DNA of 58,289 nt from an uncultured bacterium (GCA_902801985.1 CADCKD010000011.1:1-58289), one strand, 5' to 3'; numbered from the stretch's first letter, positions 7,884-17,588 are shown. Translations and numbers: made by a program. The notes: generated from the sequence alone by a model not told the origin.

Positions 7884-10151
7884 TTATTCTTTTGGAATTA
7901 AAGCAGGACGAGTAATCGTCAAAACTACATCATTCGGAATATAAAAGTCCGTCATACCGTAGTTTGCATTTATGAATAAGAATTCTAACGATTCTCCTTC
8001 TTCTATACCAAGAGTTTCGAAAGGTATTTTTAAATCTAAAACTTCATCATAAGCAACTTCTATCTGCTTAGAGTTTTCTAAAACCCACATATCACCGGGA
8101 ATTGCTTTTACTATCCTCAGAAATCTCAATTCATCATTACGGATAGACACTTGTATTTCATTATGGAATTTTTCCATTGCAAGCGGAGAAATATTTTGTG
8201 ATTTATGAATAAGCCTGATTGGAGAAAGAGCTTGTTTTCTTCCCGCTTTTCTAAAATATATGTACATCTGGTATGTCAATTTTACCGGAGATATTATTGT
8301 TTTTATGTATTTATTAAGATGCAGTTTTAAATAAAAATTATCTTTATCATTACCAAAACGTATTTTATCGAAAAGCTTTGATTCTCTCAAAACCGGTCCG
8401 TCAGGGATTTCAATACATCCGGCATTATACCATTCATCATCTTCAGACACTATATCTTTTCCATTAACCTCAGGAGATATAAGTGCTTTCGGATAATTAG
8501 AAGGAGCAGACGGTGATAAACTTGTTAAAGGTTCATCCAAAAATTTTGGAGATTCTAAATCCAGATATTTATAAATATTTTTCAAATGCGACCTGAAAAT
8601 AAAATCAAAAATATTATCACGGCCGGAATAGTTTGGTTCTCCATACCACCAGAACCAATCACTGCCCTCACATATAAAAAGTTCCTGTCTTGCAAGCTCA
8701 ATATTCGGATTAAGCGGTTCACGTTTAACAAAATCCGAAAAATCCTGTCTTACATGTTTTAAATATGTCCAAGCCAAATCTTTTACAGGCTCATCAATCC
8801 AAAGTTTAAAATTCTTGTTAAAACTTGCACCTGAAGCAATTTTATTTAGCTTTTTATAATTGTTAATACGCTCCAAATAATCACTTATCAAAACAGTTTC
8901 CAATGTTGAATCTTCACTAATCAATTTATAAACTGTTTCTAAAAATTTATTTCCGTCATTTGGATAATTTTCCCAACAATTTTCGCCATCCATTGCAATA
9001 ACAAGCAAATGTTCTTTATCAGGGGAAGATAATATCTTACTTTGAATAACTTTTATTCTATCGTACAAATCATTAGCGGTTGCTTCAGGGCTGTGATTAG
9101 AATACTCAAACTCTATCAAATTATGAATTATAGAATCCCTGAAAATCATTTTTATATCAGAATTAGCGGATTTATATTGATAGACTTTAAGTAAATTATA
9201 CGGATCTTGTAAATATCCTTTAAAATCATGCACAAATTCAAAATCAATAGAATTTGCTAAAATACCTTCATCCGAAATCGACCACTCCACGCCCAAATCT
9301 GAAAGCATACTCAAAGTTTTTGCACTTATACACTGTTCAGACGGCCATATACCCTTTGGACGCACCCCAAATATTTCTTCCATACGATCGAGAGCCATTT
9401 TTGTTTGTACTTTTGCATCCAAATCCGTTTTCATTTTTGAAATATCATCATCATAAACACCACTTCCGCGTATTGTTTTATAATCGGTCAATATTGGTAA
9501 AATAGGATGATAGTATGGGCTTGTTGTAAGTTCTATTTTCCCTTTTTTCAAAAGTTTTTTTAATGTAGGAATGATTTTGCTTATGATTTCTCTTTGAACT
9601 TCTAAAATTTCAAGCCTGTCTTCGTAGGTATAATCACGGCCTTTTTTTACAAGCCTTTTCAAACGTCTGTCAGAAGCCTTAAAAGAAGGGTCAATCCAAG
9701 CAAGATTGAACAAAGCCATCAAATCTGAATATTCTTGCAATGTAAATATATCAGTATTTTCAGTCCCTTCCATTTGAACAATTTTATACAGCCTGTGATA
9801 CTCATCATTTGCCAATATCATATTTTGATAATTGGCATCAAAAAAGTTGTTCAATATAAATACTTTATCTTCATTCGTCAAAGATTCATCCGGCGTTGCC
9901 GTAATCCTTGAATGGATATCGAAAGCACCATTAGAATATTCCATTAAAGAATCCAAAAGCGCAGGGACATAATTAAAATTAAGTTTCAAATCAGGAATTT
10001 TATCTGCCCACAACGCCATATCAAGATAATCCTTGACGCCATGAAGCCTTACCCAAGGCATAATATAATCACCATTTGCAGACAATTGATAAACAGGCTG
10101 ATGCATATGCCAATAAAAAGCAATAGATAATTTTTTAGTTTGACTCATCAT
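7884..10151 (-). CDS. Glycoside hydrolase family 57 protein
   Basis: A cytoplasmic 755-aa alpha-glucan-active enzyme of GH57 (alpha-amylase, amylopullulanase or branching type). The family's conserved regions are visible: HQP in YWHMHQPVYQL at the N-terminus; GIWPSEQ (about 265-271), where the Glu is the expected nucleophile; and AMDGENCWENYPNDG (about 390-404), carrying the acid/base Asp. The C-terminal 200 residues look like an added beta-rich domain, as in longer GH57 members. No signal peptide is seen, so storage polysaccharide is the more likely substrate. Exact specificity cannot be told. The gene converges with nadC 4 bp away and stands alone. Confidence 0.9.
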   Translation of the reverse strand: MMSQTKKLSIAFYWHMHQPVYQLSANGDYIMPWVRLHGVKDYLDMALWADKIPDLKLNFNYVPALLDSLMEYSNGAFDIHSRITATPDESLTNEDKVFILNNFFDANYQNMILANDEYHRLYKIVQMEGTENTDIFTLQEYSDLMALFNLAWIDPSFKASDRRLKRLVKKGRDYTYEDRLEILEVQREIISKIIPTLKKLLKKGKIELTTSPYYHPILPILTDYKTIRGSGVYDDDISKMKTDLDAKVQTKMALDRMEEIFGVRPKGIWPSEQCISAKTLSMLSDLGVEWSISDEGILANSIDFEFVHDFKGYLQDPYNLLKVYQYKSANSDIKMIFRDSIIHNLIEFEYSNHSPEATANDLYDRIKVIQSKILSSPDKEHLLVIAMDGENCWENYPNDGNKFLETVYKLISEDSTLETVLISDYLERINNYKKLNKIASGASFNKNFKLWIDEPVKDLAWTYLKHVRQDFSDFVKREPLNPNIELARQELFICEGSDWFWWYGEPNYSGRDNIFDFIFRSHLKNIYKYLDLESPKFLDEPLTSLSPSAPSNYPKALISPEVNGKDIVSEDDEWYNAGCIEIPDGPVLRESKLFDKIRFGNDKDNFYLKLHLNKYIKTIISPVKLTYQMYIYFRKAGRKQALSPIRLIHKSQNISPLAMEKFHNEIQVSIRNDELRFLRIVKAIPGDMWVLENSKQIEVAYDEVLDLKIPFETLGIEEGESLEFLFINANYGMTDFYIPNDVVLTITRPALIPKE

Positions 10152-10228
10152 AGCCCGCTTAATCCCTTTACTTTCTACCTATATTTTAACACAAAACAGC
10201 TAAAATTTTAAGTTTTTGTAACGATTAT

Positions 10229-10257
10229 GTTTCGGAATATTATGTTTTTGCTATAAT
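10229..10257 (+). promoter_or_regulatory. Candidate promoter for the symporter gene
   Basis: A consensus TATAAT at 10252-10257 lies 71 nt before the chosen start; the -35 (TTTCGG, 10230-10235) is poor. The leader of about 65 nt (AATTGGGGAAAG...GAAAGGATAAATGGCAAC) shows no riboswitch I can recognise, although AGCS symporter genes often have glycine riboswitches. Confidence 0.4.
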
Positions 10258-10328
10258 GTTAGTAATTGGGGAAAGTATTTCTCAACAACGGTTATTCGAG
10301 TGTTATAGCTGAAAGGATAAATGGCAAC

Positions 10329-11885
10329 ATGAAAAAACTTATTACAATGATGATGATGTTACTCAGCACTATACAGAGTGCTAATGCAATGAGCGTAGAT
10401 GCATTTATGGACAAACATATTGCACCTATATCAGACGCAGTTGCCAAAGTTATCTTTTTCCCAATAAATATATGCGGTAATAAAATTCCAATCATCATAC
10501 TTTGGATATTATTTGCAGGAATATTTTTCACATTCTTCTTCAGAGGAATAGCTATTTGGGGCTTTAAACACGCAGTTGAATTAATCGCAAAACCTAAAAA
10601 AGGCGGAGCAAACGGAGAAGGAGAAGTTTCTTCATTCCAAGCACTTGCAACAGCCTTATCAGGGACAATTGGAATCGGAAGTATTGCAGGAGTTGCAATT
10701 TCTATTTCAATTGGAGGACCGGGAGCTGCATTTTGGATATTTGTCGGTGCAATTCTTGGTATGTCTATAAAATTTGTAGAAGCAACACTGGCCGTAAAAT
10801 ATCGTCGTTTCAACCTTGACGGATCAATATCAGGCGGGCCGATGCATTATATTGCACACGGCTTAACAAGGAAAAATATGAGATGGCTCGGCCAACCGTT
10901 ATCTGTAATCTTTGCAATTCTTTGTATCGGCGGAGGTATTACAGGTGGTAATATGATTCAAATTAACCAAACAGCGCACCAAATAATCTTTATTACAGGG
11001 GGCGAACACAGTATATTCCACGGATTTAACTGGGTAATAGGATTGGTTGTTGCAATCCTTATCGGATTAGTTGTTGTTGGCGGTATTAAAAGTATAGCAA
11101 AAGTTACAACCGTTTTGACTCCAACAATGTGCCTTATGTACATTATTTCCGGTTTGATTGTTATCGGTGCAAACTTTATGAATATTCCTCATGCAATTGC
11201 TTTAATTGTACGTGAAGCATTTCACCCGACAGCAGTTGCAGGCGGATTTTTCGGAGTAATAATATTAGGTTTAAGACGTTCTGTTCAATCAAATGAAGCC
11301 GGAACGGGTGCAGCGGCAATCGTTTATGCAACAGCTCAAACCAAAGAAGCCGTATCTCAAGGTTTTGTTGCATTACTTGAAACATTCTTAACAGGGGTAT
11401 TATGTTTGTTTACTTCTTGCGCAATTGTATTTTCAGGAGTGCTTGATCATACTACAATCGGAAAAATTTCGGGTATAGAGCTTGCTTCAAACGCTTTCCA
11501 ATCTGTAATTCCGTTCTTTCCGATAATACTTTCAATCATTGCAGTTCTGTTTGCGGTATCAACATTAATTTCGTGGGCATATTACGGACAAAAAGCTTGG
11601 ACATTCCTTTTGGGTGAAGGCAAGAAAAGAGTTTTAACTTTTAATATTATTTATTGTATTTTCATTGTAATAGGTTCTTGTATGAACGTTCAATCTATCA
11701 TTGATATTACTGACGCGATGATGATTTCAATGTGCGTACCAAACGTAATTGTTCTATATATTTTATGCAAAGATGTTAAAAAAGATTTGAAAGAATATTG
11801 TAAAAAATATGACTTGGGCAAATTAGTATACCGCAAATGGTACAAAGAAGCAGTTCCTGCAGCAGTAATTGAAGAGGTAAAATAA
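10329..11885 (+). CDS. Sodium:alanine/glycine symporter (AGCS family)
   Basis: An inner-membrane Na+-coupled amino-acid transporter, 518 aa from the chosen start. A first segment of about 18 residues ending in SANA looks like a signal-type or extra N-terminal helix. The AGCS hallmark GEVSSFQALATALSGTIGIG plus SIAGVA follows, then GGPGAAFWIF, GGPMHYI and QSNEAGTGAAAIVYA, and about ten membrane segments in all. The ATG at 10329 follows GAAAGGAT; a TTG at 10266 in the same frame would add 21 residues but lacks a binding site. An ACT-domain gene begins at the very next base after its stop, pointing to coupled expression and amino-acid-responsive control. Confidence 0.93.
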   Translation: MKKLITMMMMLLSTIQSANAMSVDAFMDKHIAPISDAVAKVIFFPINICGNKIPIIILWILFAGIFFTFFFRGIAIWGFKHAVELIAKPKKGGANGEGEVSSFQALATALSGTIGIGSIAGVAISISIGGPGAAFWIFVGAILGMSIKFVEATLAVKYRRFNLDGSISGGPMHYIAHGLTRKNMRWLGQPLSVIFAILCIGGGITGGNMIQINQTAHQIIFITGGEHSIFHGFNWVIGLVVAILIGLVVVGGIKSIAKVTTVLTPTMCLMYIISGLIVIGANFMNIPHAIALIVREAFHPTAVAGGFFGVIILGLRRSVQSNEAGTGAAAIVYATAQTKEAVSQGFVALLETFLTGVLCLFTSCAIVFSGVLDHTTIGKISGIELASNAFQSVIPFFPIILSIIAVLFAVSTLISWAYYGQKAWTFLLGEGKKRVLTFNIIYCIFIVIGSCMNVQSIIDITDAMMISMCVPNVIVLYILCKDVKKDLKEYCKKYDLGKLVYRKWYKEAVPAAVIEEVK

Positions 11886-12161
11886 ATGGCAGATCAGATT
11901 ATAGTAACAGTTTCAGGCGTAGATAAAATCGGTATAGTAGCCGAAGTAACTTCAATACTTGCCAAATATAATGTTAATATAGAAGACATTAAACAAACTC
12001 TTATGCAAGGACATTTTGTAATGTTTATGCTTTGCAATATTGAAAATTCTAAAAAGCCATTCAAAGAAATCAAAGAAGCCTTAACCGATTCAGGCAAAAG
12101 ACTGGGCATGGAAATTTGGGTCCAAAAAAGAGAAATTTTTGATAATATGCATAAGATATAA
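11886..12161 (+). CDS. ACT domain protein (UPF0237-like)
   Basis: A single 91-aa ACT domain: IIVTVSGVDKIGIVAEVTSI strand-helix start, then VNIEDIKQTLMQGHFVMFML. Stand-alone ACT proteins of this kind bind amino acids or act as small regulators; the ligand here is unknown. The ATG abuts the symporter stop codon with no gap, and GAAGAGGTAAAATAA inside the upstream gene supplies the ribosome binding site, so translation is probably coupled. Co-occurrence with an AGCS transporter suggests a role in alanine/glycine homeostasis (inference). Confidence 0.88.
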   Translation: MADQIIVTVSGVDKIGIVAEVTSILAKYNVNIEDIKQTLMQGHFVMFMLCNIENSKKPFKEIKEALTDSGKRLGMEIWVQKREIFDNMHKI

Positions 12162-12199
12162 TAATACCCAATCTCCACATAAAAGAGCAGTATAAAACA

Positions 12200-12320
12200 T
12201 TCCTCACCTAACCTCCCCCACTGGGGAGGAATACAACCATTGGTAACAACATTTACCCCCAACACACAAACATGATGGGACTCCATGCAACCATTGGTAA
12301 CGACATTTACCCCCAACACT
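12200..12320. repeat. Hairpin repeat plus 54-bp tandem units
   Basis: CCTCACCTAACCTCCCCC, loop, GGGGAGGAA (about 12202-12231) is a hairpin resembling the one inside nadB. From 12236 a 54-bp unit (ACCATTGGTAACAACATTTA then CCCCC..., CATGATGGGACTCC) is followed by a second, truncated copy from 12290. The same unit forms a four-copy array at 34603-34794. No gene is supported in 12162-12318. Confidence 0.75.
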
Positions 12321-12666
12321 AGAAAGGTTTAGTTTGATTAAGTTTTAGTCTTAAATCTCTAAATCTTGCAATATCTTCTTGTGTTTTTCCGGAATCTCTG
12401 AATACTGCTTGAGAAGTTGGATGCACCATCAAAACATAATCCATGTGAATTTCTAAGAAATTGTATCTGCGAGGAGCTTGATTGCCTGTACGAGGATAAA
12501 TTTCCGCATTAGTAACGGCTAAAAATCTTCTTTCTCTATCATTTAATAAATCTGTCAATTCGCGATTGGTATTTGTATATTTAGAAACGTGAACAACACC
12601 TTTTATATCGTGATCTGCTGTTAAAATTGTAACTTCTATAGGTACTGTATCATTATTTTTAGCCAT
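12319..12666 (-). CDS. Conserved hypothetical protein, 115 aa
   Basis: A small soluble protein without signal or membrane segments. The fold looks beta-rich: VPIEVTILTADHDIKGVVHV, RFLAVTNAEIYPR, then NFLEIHMDYVLMVHP. This resembles small cytoplasmic DUF families (possibly DUF6812-like; not certain). The start follows TAAGAGGAAGATAAA. It lies 67 nt downstream of yitT in the same direction and could belong to the lysA-cdaA-yitT transcript. No function is assigned. Confidence 0.75.
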   Translation of the reverse strand: MAKNNDTVPIEVTILTADHDIKGVVHVSKYTNTNRELTDLLNDRERRFLAVTNAEIYPRTGNQAPRRYNFLEIHMDYVLMVHPTSQAVFRDSGKTQEDIARFRDLRLKLNQTKPF

Positions 12667-12733
12667 TTTATCTTCCTCTTATTCTAAGATTAGTATATTA
12701 TATTTTTTTTTAGTTGTCTATTTCGTAACATTA

Positions 12734-13591
12734 TTATTTACGTCTCAAACGTCCGCCATAAACTTCATGCACATCAACAACAGGAACAAAAGCTTTATTA
12801 TCAATTTCTTTTACAATTTCAAGCATCTTAGGAAGCTCTAAACGGGAAATAACACAATAAATTAAATCTTTATCCTGTCCTGTATAACCACCAATACCTT
12901 GAAGATAAGTTATACTAATATCAAGTCTTTCTATAAGAGCATCCCCTATTTCACCGGCATTATCGGAAATTATACGAACAGATTTTGAACTGTTGAAACC
13001 TTCCATTACACTATCAATCACCTTAGACACAATAAAATATGTCATAACAGAATACATAGCACTTTCCCAGCCAAAGACCAAACCTGCTGCCGCATATATA
13101 AATACGTTTATAAAAAGTATAAATTCACCGACAGAAAATCCAAATTTCTTAGAAATAATCAGTGATAACATTTCAGTACCATCTAATGATGCTTCATTTT
13201 TCAATATTGTACCAACGCCGACACCAAGGATAATACCGCCAAAAACCGTGGCCAAAAGTAAATCTCCGGTAGCTTTAAAGCTGTGGAAATAGTTTGTTGA
13301 CAATGCAAGAACAATATTGGCATAACCTGTCAAGATAACAAACTTTGTACCCATTTTTTTCCAAGCCATCAAAATAAACGGCAGGTTCAAAATTATAATT
13401 AACAAACCTAAATTCAATTTAAACACATTACTCAAAATCATTGATACACCGATGACACCGCCATCAATAATATCATTTGGGGCAAGAAAAGATGCAAGCC
13501 CAAAGCCTGTAACTACGGCCCCTACGGTAATTAATATCAATTTCCATAGGAATTTTGCCAAATTATTTTTTTTAGTCATTCTATTTTTCAT
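12734..13591 (-). CDS. YitT family membrane protein
   Basis: A 285-aa integral membrane protein. About five or six hydrophobic segments fill residues 12-190, including the family-typical GFGLASFLAPNDIIDGGVIG, LNLGLLIIILNLPF and GVGTILKNEASLDGTEML. The C-terminal DUF2179 domain (about 200-280: SITYLQGIGGYTGQDKDLIY) is cytoplasmic. Function is unproved for the family; transport has been suggested. The coding region overlaps the 3' end of cdaA by 11 bp, so the two are co-translated. A second in-frame ATG lies 12 bases on. Confidence 0.92.
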   Translation of the reverse strand: MKNRMTKKNNLAKFLWKLILITVGAVVTGFGLASFLAPNDIIDGGVIGVSMILSNVFKLNLGLLIIILNLPFILMAWKKMGTKFVILTGYANIVLALSTNYFHSFKATGDLLLATVFGGIILGVGVGTILKNEASLDGTEMLSLIISKKFGFSVGEFILFINVFIYAAAGLVFGWESAMYSVMTYFIVSKVIDSVMEGFNSSKSVRIISDNAGEIGDALIERLDISITYLQGIGGYTGQDKDLIYCVISRLELPKMLEIVKEIDNKAFVPVVDVHEVYGGRLRRK

Positions 13592-14489
13592 CTCTTTTAT
13601 TTAATGTAATCAGTTTTTCTATCGGGAAAAGGTGTGTCTTATCTTTATCATCCGATTGTTTGTAACCCAAAATATTCTCTAAATCCGCCTTAAGTGTAGG
13701 TATATCGTCATATTTTTTCAATGACCCATCCAAAGTCACTGAGACATCTCCTGTTTCTTCTGAAACGACAAGACAAGCAGCATTACTGTTTTCTGTCATA
13801 CCAATTGCGGCTCTGTGACGGGTACCGTACTTCCAGCTAAGTTTCGGATCTTCAGTCAAAGGTAACAATACTCCGGCAGAAATAATCTTTGTACCGCTTA
13901 TAACAACAGCACCATCATGCAATGGAGTATTTATGTGAAAAATTGTCAAAAGTAATTCTGTTGAAACATCAGCATTCAAAGTCGTACCAACATCTTTGTA
14001 TGTATTACTCAAATCATTTTGGAATACAATCAATGCTCCGGTATGAGATTTAGATAAATATTTTACAGCTTCCAAAACCTCTTTTATAACATCAATTGAT
14101 TTATCTTCCATATACCTTTTATCATTGTCAAAGAACTTTTTGAAAAAGTCGATTTGTCCTAAATAACCCAAAAATCTTCTAAGTTCCGGTTGAAATATAA
14201 CGATTAAACTCAAAGCTACAAATGCAACTATTGAACGTATGAATACACCTATAATTCTTAAATCAATTGCAACAAGGATTTCACCTATAACCCATAAGAA
14301 AAACAGTACAAATGCACCCTTAACAAATTTCTCAGACTGCGTATTTTTTATAAATTTGCTATAAAAAACACTCAACACTGAAACAATAATGAGGACTTCA
14401 AAAATATTTTTCCAACCAAATGTTCCCCTAATAAAGGAGTGCCAATCTGCTATCAAATTTTGGATGCTAAATAAAAAATTTTCAATCAT
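13581..14489 (-). CDS. cdaA: Diadenylate cyclase CdaA
   Basis: A membrane-anchored enzyme making c-di-AMP from two ATP. Three membrane helices occupy about residues 28-97, then a DAC domain holds the catalytic DGA (192-194, in TPLHDGAVV) and RHRAA (224-228, in GTRHRAAIG) motifs. The gene lies 2 bp after lysA on the same strand and overlaps yitT. The usual neighbours cdaR and glmM are absent. c-di-AMP commonly controls potassium and osmolyte transport and envelope homeostasis (family knowledge). Confidence 0.95.
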   Translation of the reverse strand: MIENFLFSIQNLIADWHSFIRGTFGWKNIFEVLIIVSVLSVFYSKFIKNTQSEKFVKGAFVLFFLWVIGEILVAIDLRIIGVFIRSIVAFVALSLIVIFQPELRRFLGYLGQIDFFKKFFDNDKRYMEDKSIDVIKEVLEAVKYLSKSHTGALIVFQNDLSNTYKDVGTTLNADVSTELLLTIFHINTPLHDGAVVISGTKIISAGVLLPLTEDPKLSWKYGTRHRAAIGMTENSNAACLVVSEETGDVSVTLDGSLKKYDDIPTLKADLENILGYKQSDDKDKTHLFPIEKLITLNKRDEK

Positions 14490-14491
14490 AA

Positions 14492-15820
14492 CTACTTCAA
14501 CCTATCAGGAATTATATCGTGCACTAACAAATCATCATAACTTTCACGGCTTACAACTATATCGGACTTAGAATCCCTTACAAGCACCATCGCAGGTCTT
14601 GGGACCCTGTTATAATTATATGCCATAGAATAATTATATGCTCCCGTATTATAAACACATAATACATCGCCTTCCTCTAAAACAGGAAGTGTAACATCTT
14701 TTATCAAAATATCCCCTGATTCACAATATCGTCCGCATATTGTAACTTTTTCTTTTTCTGTATCTTCTTTTTTATTTACTACTTGGGCAAAATATTTTGC
14801 ATCATACAAGCTCGGGCGGGGATTGTCTGCCATCCCGCCATCGACAGAAACATATTTTTTACCCTGCGGAACTTGTTTTGAACTGCCTATTGTATATAAA
14901 GTCACACCAGATGTGGAAATTATACTTCTTCCCGGTTCTAAGAACAATGCAGGAGGTTCAATTGAATATTTTTTGATACATTCGTTTAATTTATTTACAA
15001 CAATATGTCCAATTTCGTATACAGATGGCGGCTGATCTTCATCTGTATATTTCACACCTATACCTCCACCTATATTTATTTCATTTAGATTTAGGCCAAA
15101 TTGTTTATTCAATCTTGAAATCTCACGACAGATAATATCAATTTCATCCGCATAAATACTTGTTTCAAAGATTTGAGAACCAATATGAGCGTGGAGTCCA
15201 TGTATTCTCAAATTTGTATACTCAGTTTGTATAAGTTCAACAGCCTCATCAATTTGCGACAGGTCAAATCCAAATTTTGAATCCAAATGTCCTGTTTGAA
15301 TATATTCATGCGTATGACATTCAATCCCCGGAGTAATTCTCAGCAATATGTCCACATGTTTATTCTTGCTTTGAGCAATTGTATTCAAAAGAGCCAATTC
15401 ATAAAAATTATCCGCAGAAATTCTTCCAACGCCCAAATCTATTGCCAATTCCAATTCTTCATAAGATTTGTTATTACCGTTAAATAAAACTTTTGACATA
15501 TCAACACCAGCTTTATATACAGTATAAATTTCTCCGCCGGAAACTGTATCAAACCCCAAACCTTCACTATCAAGAATACTTGACAATGCCATAGTGCACA
15601 ATGCTTTTGAAGCATACATTATATTTGTTTTTGGATATGCAGAAAAAGCTTTTTTATAATCATTACAAATCGCTCTTATTGTCTCCTCATCCAAAACATA
15701 TAAAGGAGTGCCGTATTTATCGGCAAGCTCAACCAAGTCACAACCGCCAATTTGAAGATTGCCTTTGTCATTAATCATTGTAGTAATTGGTTTTTGATTT
15801 TGATTGGTACTTGATAACAT
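14492..15820 (-). CDS. lysA: Diaminopimelate decarboxylase
   Basis: This PLP enzyme of fold type III decarboxylates meso-diaminopimelate to L-lysine. PLP lysine is Lys72 in MYASKAL. Other motifs are GFDTVSGGEIY, HAHIGSQI, EINIGGGIGVKY, FLEPGRSI and GRYCESGDIL, whose Cys reaches into the partner active site. At 442 aa it is close to the usual size. AAGGAG precedes the start, and TTATAGT about 20-40 nt upstream may be the -10. It heads the lysA-cdaA-yitT cluster. dapF is encoded separately at 55150. Confidence 0.96.
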   Translation of the reverse strand: MLSSTNQNQKPITTMINDKGNLQIGGCDLVELADKYGTPLYVLDEETIRAICNDYKKAFSAYPKTNIMYASKALCTMALSSILDSEGLGFDTVSGGEIYTVYKAGVDMSKVLFNGNNKSYEELELAIDLGVGRISADNFYELALLNTIAQSKNKHVDILLRITPGIECHTHEYIQTGHLDSKFGFDLSQIDEAVELIQTEYTNLRIHGLHAHIGSQIFETSIYADEIDIICREISRLNKQFGLNLNEINIGGGIGVKYTDEDQPPSVYEIGHIVVNKLNECIKKYSIEPPALFLEPGRSIISTSGVTLYTIGSSKQVPQGKKYVSVDGGMADNPRPSLYDAKYFAQVVNKKEDTEKEKVTICGRYCESGDILIKDVTLPVLEEGDVLCVYNTGAYNYSMAYNYNRVPRPAMVLVRDSKSDIVVSRESYDDLLVHDIIPDRLK

Positions 15821-15890
15821 TTATGCTCCTTGCTTTTGGGTATAACTATAATAACATATTTTATTTATAAAATATACATTTTTTTGAGTT

Positions 15891-16217
15891 TTAATAAGAA
15901 AAATATTTGTCAAAATCTACATCATCGAAACTGCATAACAAAAGAAAAATTTCATCATCTTCAGGCAGCCTTTGGAAATTATACTGATCAAAAGTCCACA
16001 GCTTAGGATTAATGCCTTTAACAATAGCAATATTTTTCTCTTTTAAAATATTTAATTTCTTTTTTACGACTTCTAACGGCAGATTGACTCGCTTAGACAA
16101 TTCAACAGCCGAAATACCATCTTCAGCGGAATACTTTTCAGGGGTCAAAAACATCAATTCTAACCCTACGGATTTTAATTCTTTATCTTCATTTTCTAAC
16201 GATGCATAGTATTCCAT
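15891..16217 (-). CDS. Small winged-helix-like protein, 108 aa
   Basis: Residues about 33-70 (GISAVELSKRVNLPLEVVKK, then LNILKEKNIAIVKG) read like the helix-turn-helix and wing of a winged-helix DNA-binding domain. The flanking segments are acidic (SLENEDKELK at the start; DDVDFDKYF at the end). No family was recognised. The gene is alone between lysA and the chromate transporter genes, in the same direction. A transcription-factor role is plausible but unproved. Confidence 0.65.
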   Translation of the reverse strand: MEYYASLENEDKELKSVGLELMFLTPEKYSAEDGISAVELSKRVNLPLEVVKKKLNILKEKNIAIVKGINPKLWTFDQYNFQRLPEDDEIFLLLCSFDDVDFDKYFSY

Positions 16218-16323
16218 ACTGCAATTTTAAACAAAAATTACAATATACGTATCCCTTATTTATAGGATTTGGGGTAAATATAGTAGTAAATGTTACTTTG
16301 TAACAATCTCTTCCTCCCCAACT

Positions 16324-16866
16324 CTAAACGCCAATCCAGTTTAAATGCCCAAGGATAAACCCTAAGATTGCACTTATGCCCAAATAAAACAACGGGTCGC
16401 GTTTTTTAATGAAACTTGTTGAGATAAACAAACCTAAAATAATCAATCCGATTAGTTCTAAATGAGAAGTAAAAACTAATTTTATACCAACAGCACAAAG
16501 CAGTGCACATCCTGCAGGCTTTAAAGATGCAACAATACTTTTTACATAATTATTTGATTTAAACTTATCCAAAATCTTATAAACTATTGAAACTATAATA
16601 AAAGACGGAAGCATTATAGCAAAGGTTGCAACTAAAGCGCCTAAAATCCCTGAAGTTGCGTAGCCGGAGAATGTAGCCATATTAACACCAACCGGCCCCG
16701 GGGTAATTGAAGAAATTGCAATCATGTCTGTTAATTGATCAATCGTAAACCAATCAAATTTCTCTGCAATATCATACAAAAAAGGTAACGTCGCATAACC
16801 ACCGCCGAATGAGAATAAACCGATATGGAAAAATTGGAAAAAGATTTGAACAAGCAATTTAATCAT
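16324..16866 (-). CDS. Chromate transporter family protein, half-size (second gene)
   Basis: A 180-aa single CHR domain (LchrA type half protein). Hallmarks: FHIGLFSFGGGYATLPFL, the ITPGPVGVNMATFSGY motif, and GALVATFAIMLPSF. I start it at 16866 because GGAGG lies 8 nt upstream; the earlier ATGs at 16881 and 16872 are too close to or upstream of that site. The start overlaps the preceding half gene by 8 bp, so both halves are translationally coupled and presumably form one heterodimeric antiporter. Chromate itself is not necessarily the natural substrate. Confidence 0.9.
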   Translation of the reverse strand: MIKLLVQIFFQFFHIGLFSFGGGYATLPFLYDIAEKFDWFTIDQLTDMIAISSITPGPVGVNMATFSGYATSGILGALVATFAIMLPSFIIVSIVYKILDKFKSNNYVKSIVASLKPAGCALLCAVGIKLVFTSHLELIGLIILGLFISTSFIKKRDPLFYLGISAILGFILGHLNWIGV

Positions 16867-17422
16867 GACCATTTCCTCCATGCCTGAAATCAGATATAAA
16901 CTGCTTTAATACTCCAACAATAATAACTCCTATAATTATTAATGCAGGAGATAGTTTTGTAACCAAAGCTAGTGCTAAACAGACACGAAACAGTACAGAT
17001 GAATATTTGCTTGTTAAGCACGAACTCCACATTTCTTTGACAGCAAGAAATAAAAGAGTAATAACCCCGATTCCAACACCCCAAAAAATATATTCAACAC
17101 TTTTAAAATGAGCTATTTCGCTAAGTACAGAAGCCAAAAGCACTATTGCAATAAACGCAGGTAGTGTAACCCCTATAATAGCAGCTAAAGCACCTTTCGA
17201 GCCGGCAAGTTTACGGCCCGTAAATATAGCAGTATTTGCCGCAATAATCCCCGGCAAGCTGGAACTTAGCGCATAATATTCACTTAATTCATCAACTGTA
17301 ACCCATTGTTTTTTATCAACAAGTTCGGATGTAAGTAAGGGCAGGATTACATACCCGCCACCAAGAAGCATAGTTCCCACTTTGAAAAAAGTTTTAAATA
17401 TATTATAAAAAGTTTTTTCCAT
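16859..17422 (-). CDS. Chromate transporter family protein, half-size (first gene)
   Basis: A 187-aa single CHR domain paralogous to the following gene. Motifs are FFKVGTMLLGGGYVILPLL, SSLPGIIAANTAIFTGRKLA (replacing the PGP of the partner) and GVTLPAFIAIVLLAS. The paired short-chain arrangement is common in bacteria, while long-chain ChrA fuses the two. It ends inside the start of its partner. Likely exports an oxyanion in exchange with, or in symport with, another ion (family knowledge). Confidence 0.9.
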   Translation of the reverse strand: MEKTFYNIFKTFFKVGTMLLGGGYVILPLLTSELVDKKQWVTVDELSEYYALSSSLPGIIAANTAIFTGRKLAGSKGALAAIIGVTLPAFIAIVLLASVLSEIAHFKSVEYIFWGVGIGVITLLFLAVKEMWSSCLTSKYSSVLFRVCLALALVTKLSPALIIIGVIIVGVLKQFISDFRHGGNGHD

Positions 17423-17588
17423 GACATTGTTATAGCATGTTTAAAAAATATAGGCTATATTATCAAATTCCTTTACATGGACTAGAAAAACTTTAGTCAT
17501 GTAGAAATGTTTTCATCTTTTTAAATGATGTTAATAATTCACGATATTATAGAATAGACATGTAAAACGAAAAGAGTTGGGCAGGTTA

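Noticed and set aside
10264-10328. Glycine or other riboswitch before the AGCS symporter
   Set aside because: The leader is only about 65 nt and I could not match it to a glycine, guanidine or SAM consensus; a covariance search could decide.
11894-12319. 141-codon leftward frame opposite the ACT gene
   Set aside because: Its start is translated 54-bp repeat and the rest is antisense to the well-supported ACT-domain gene.
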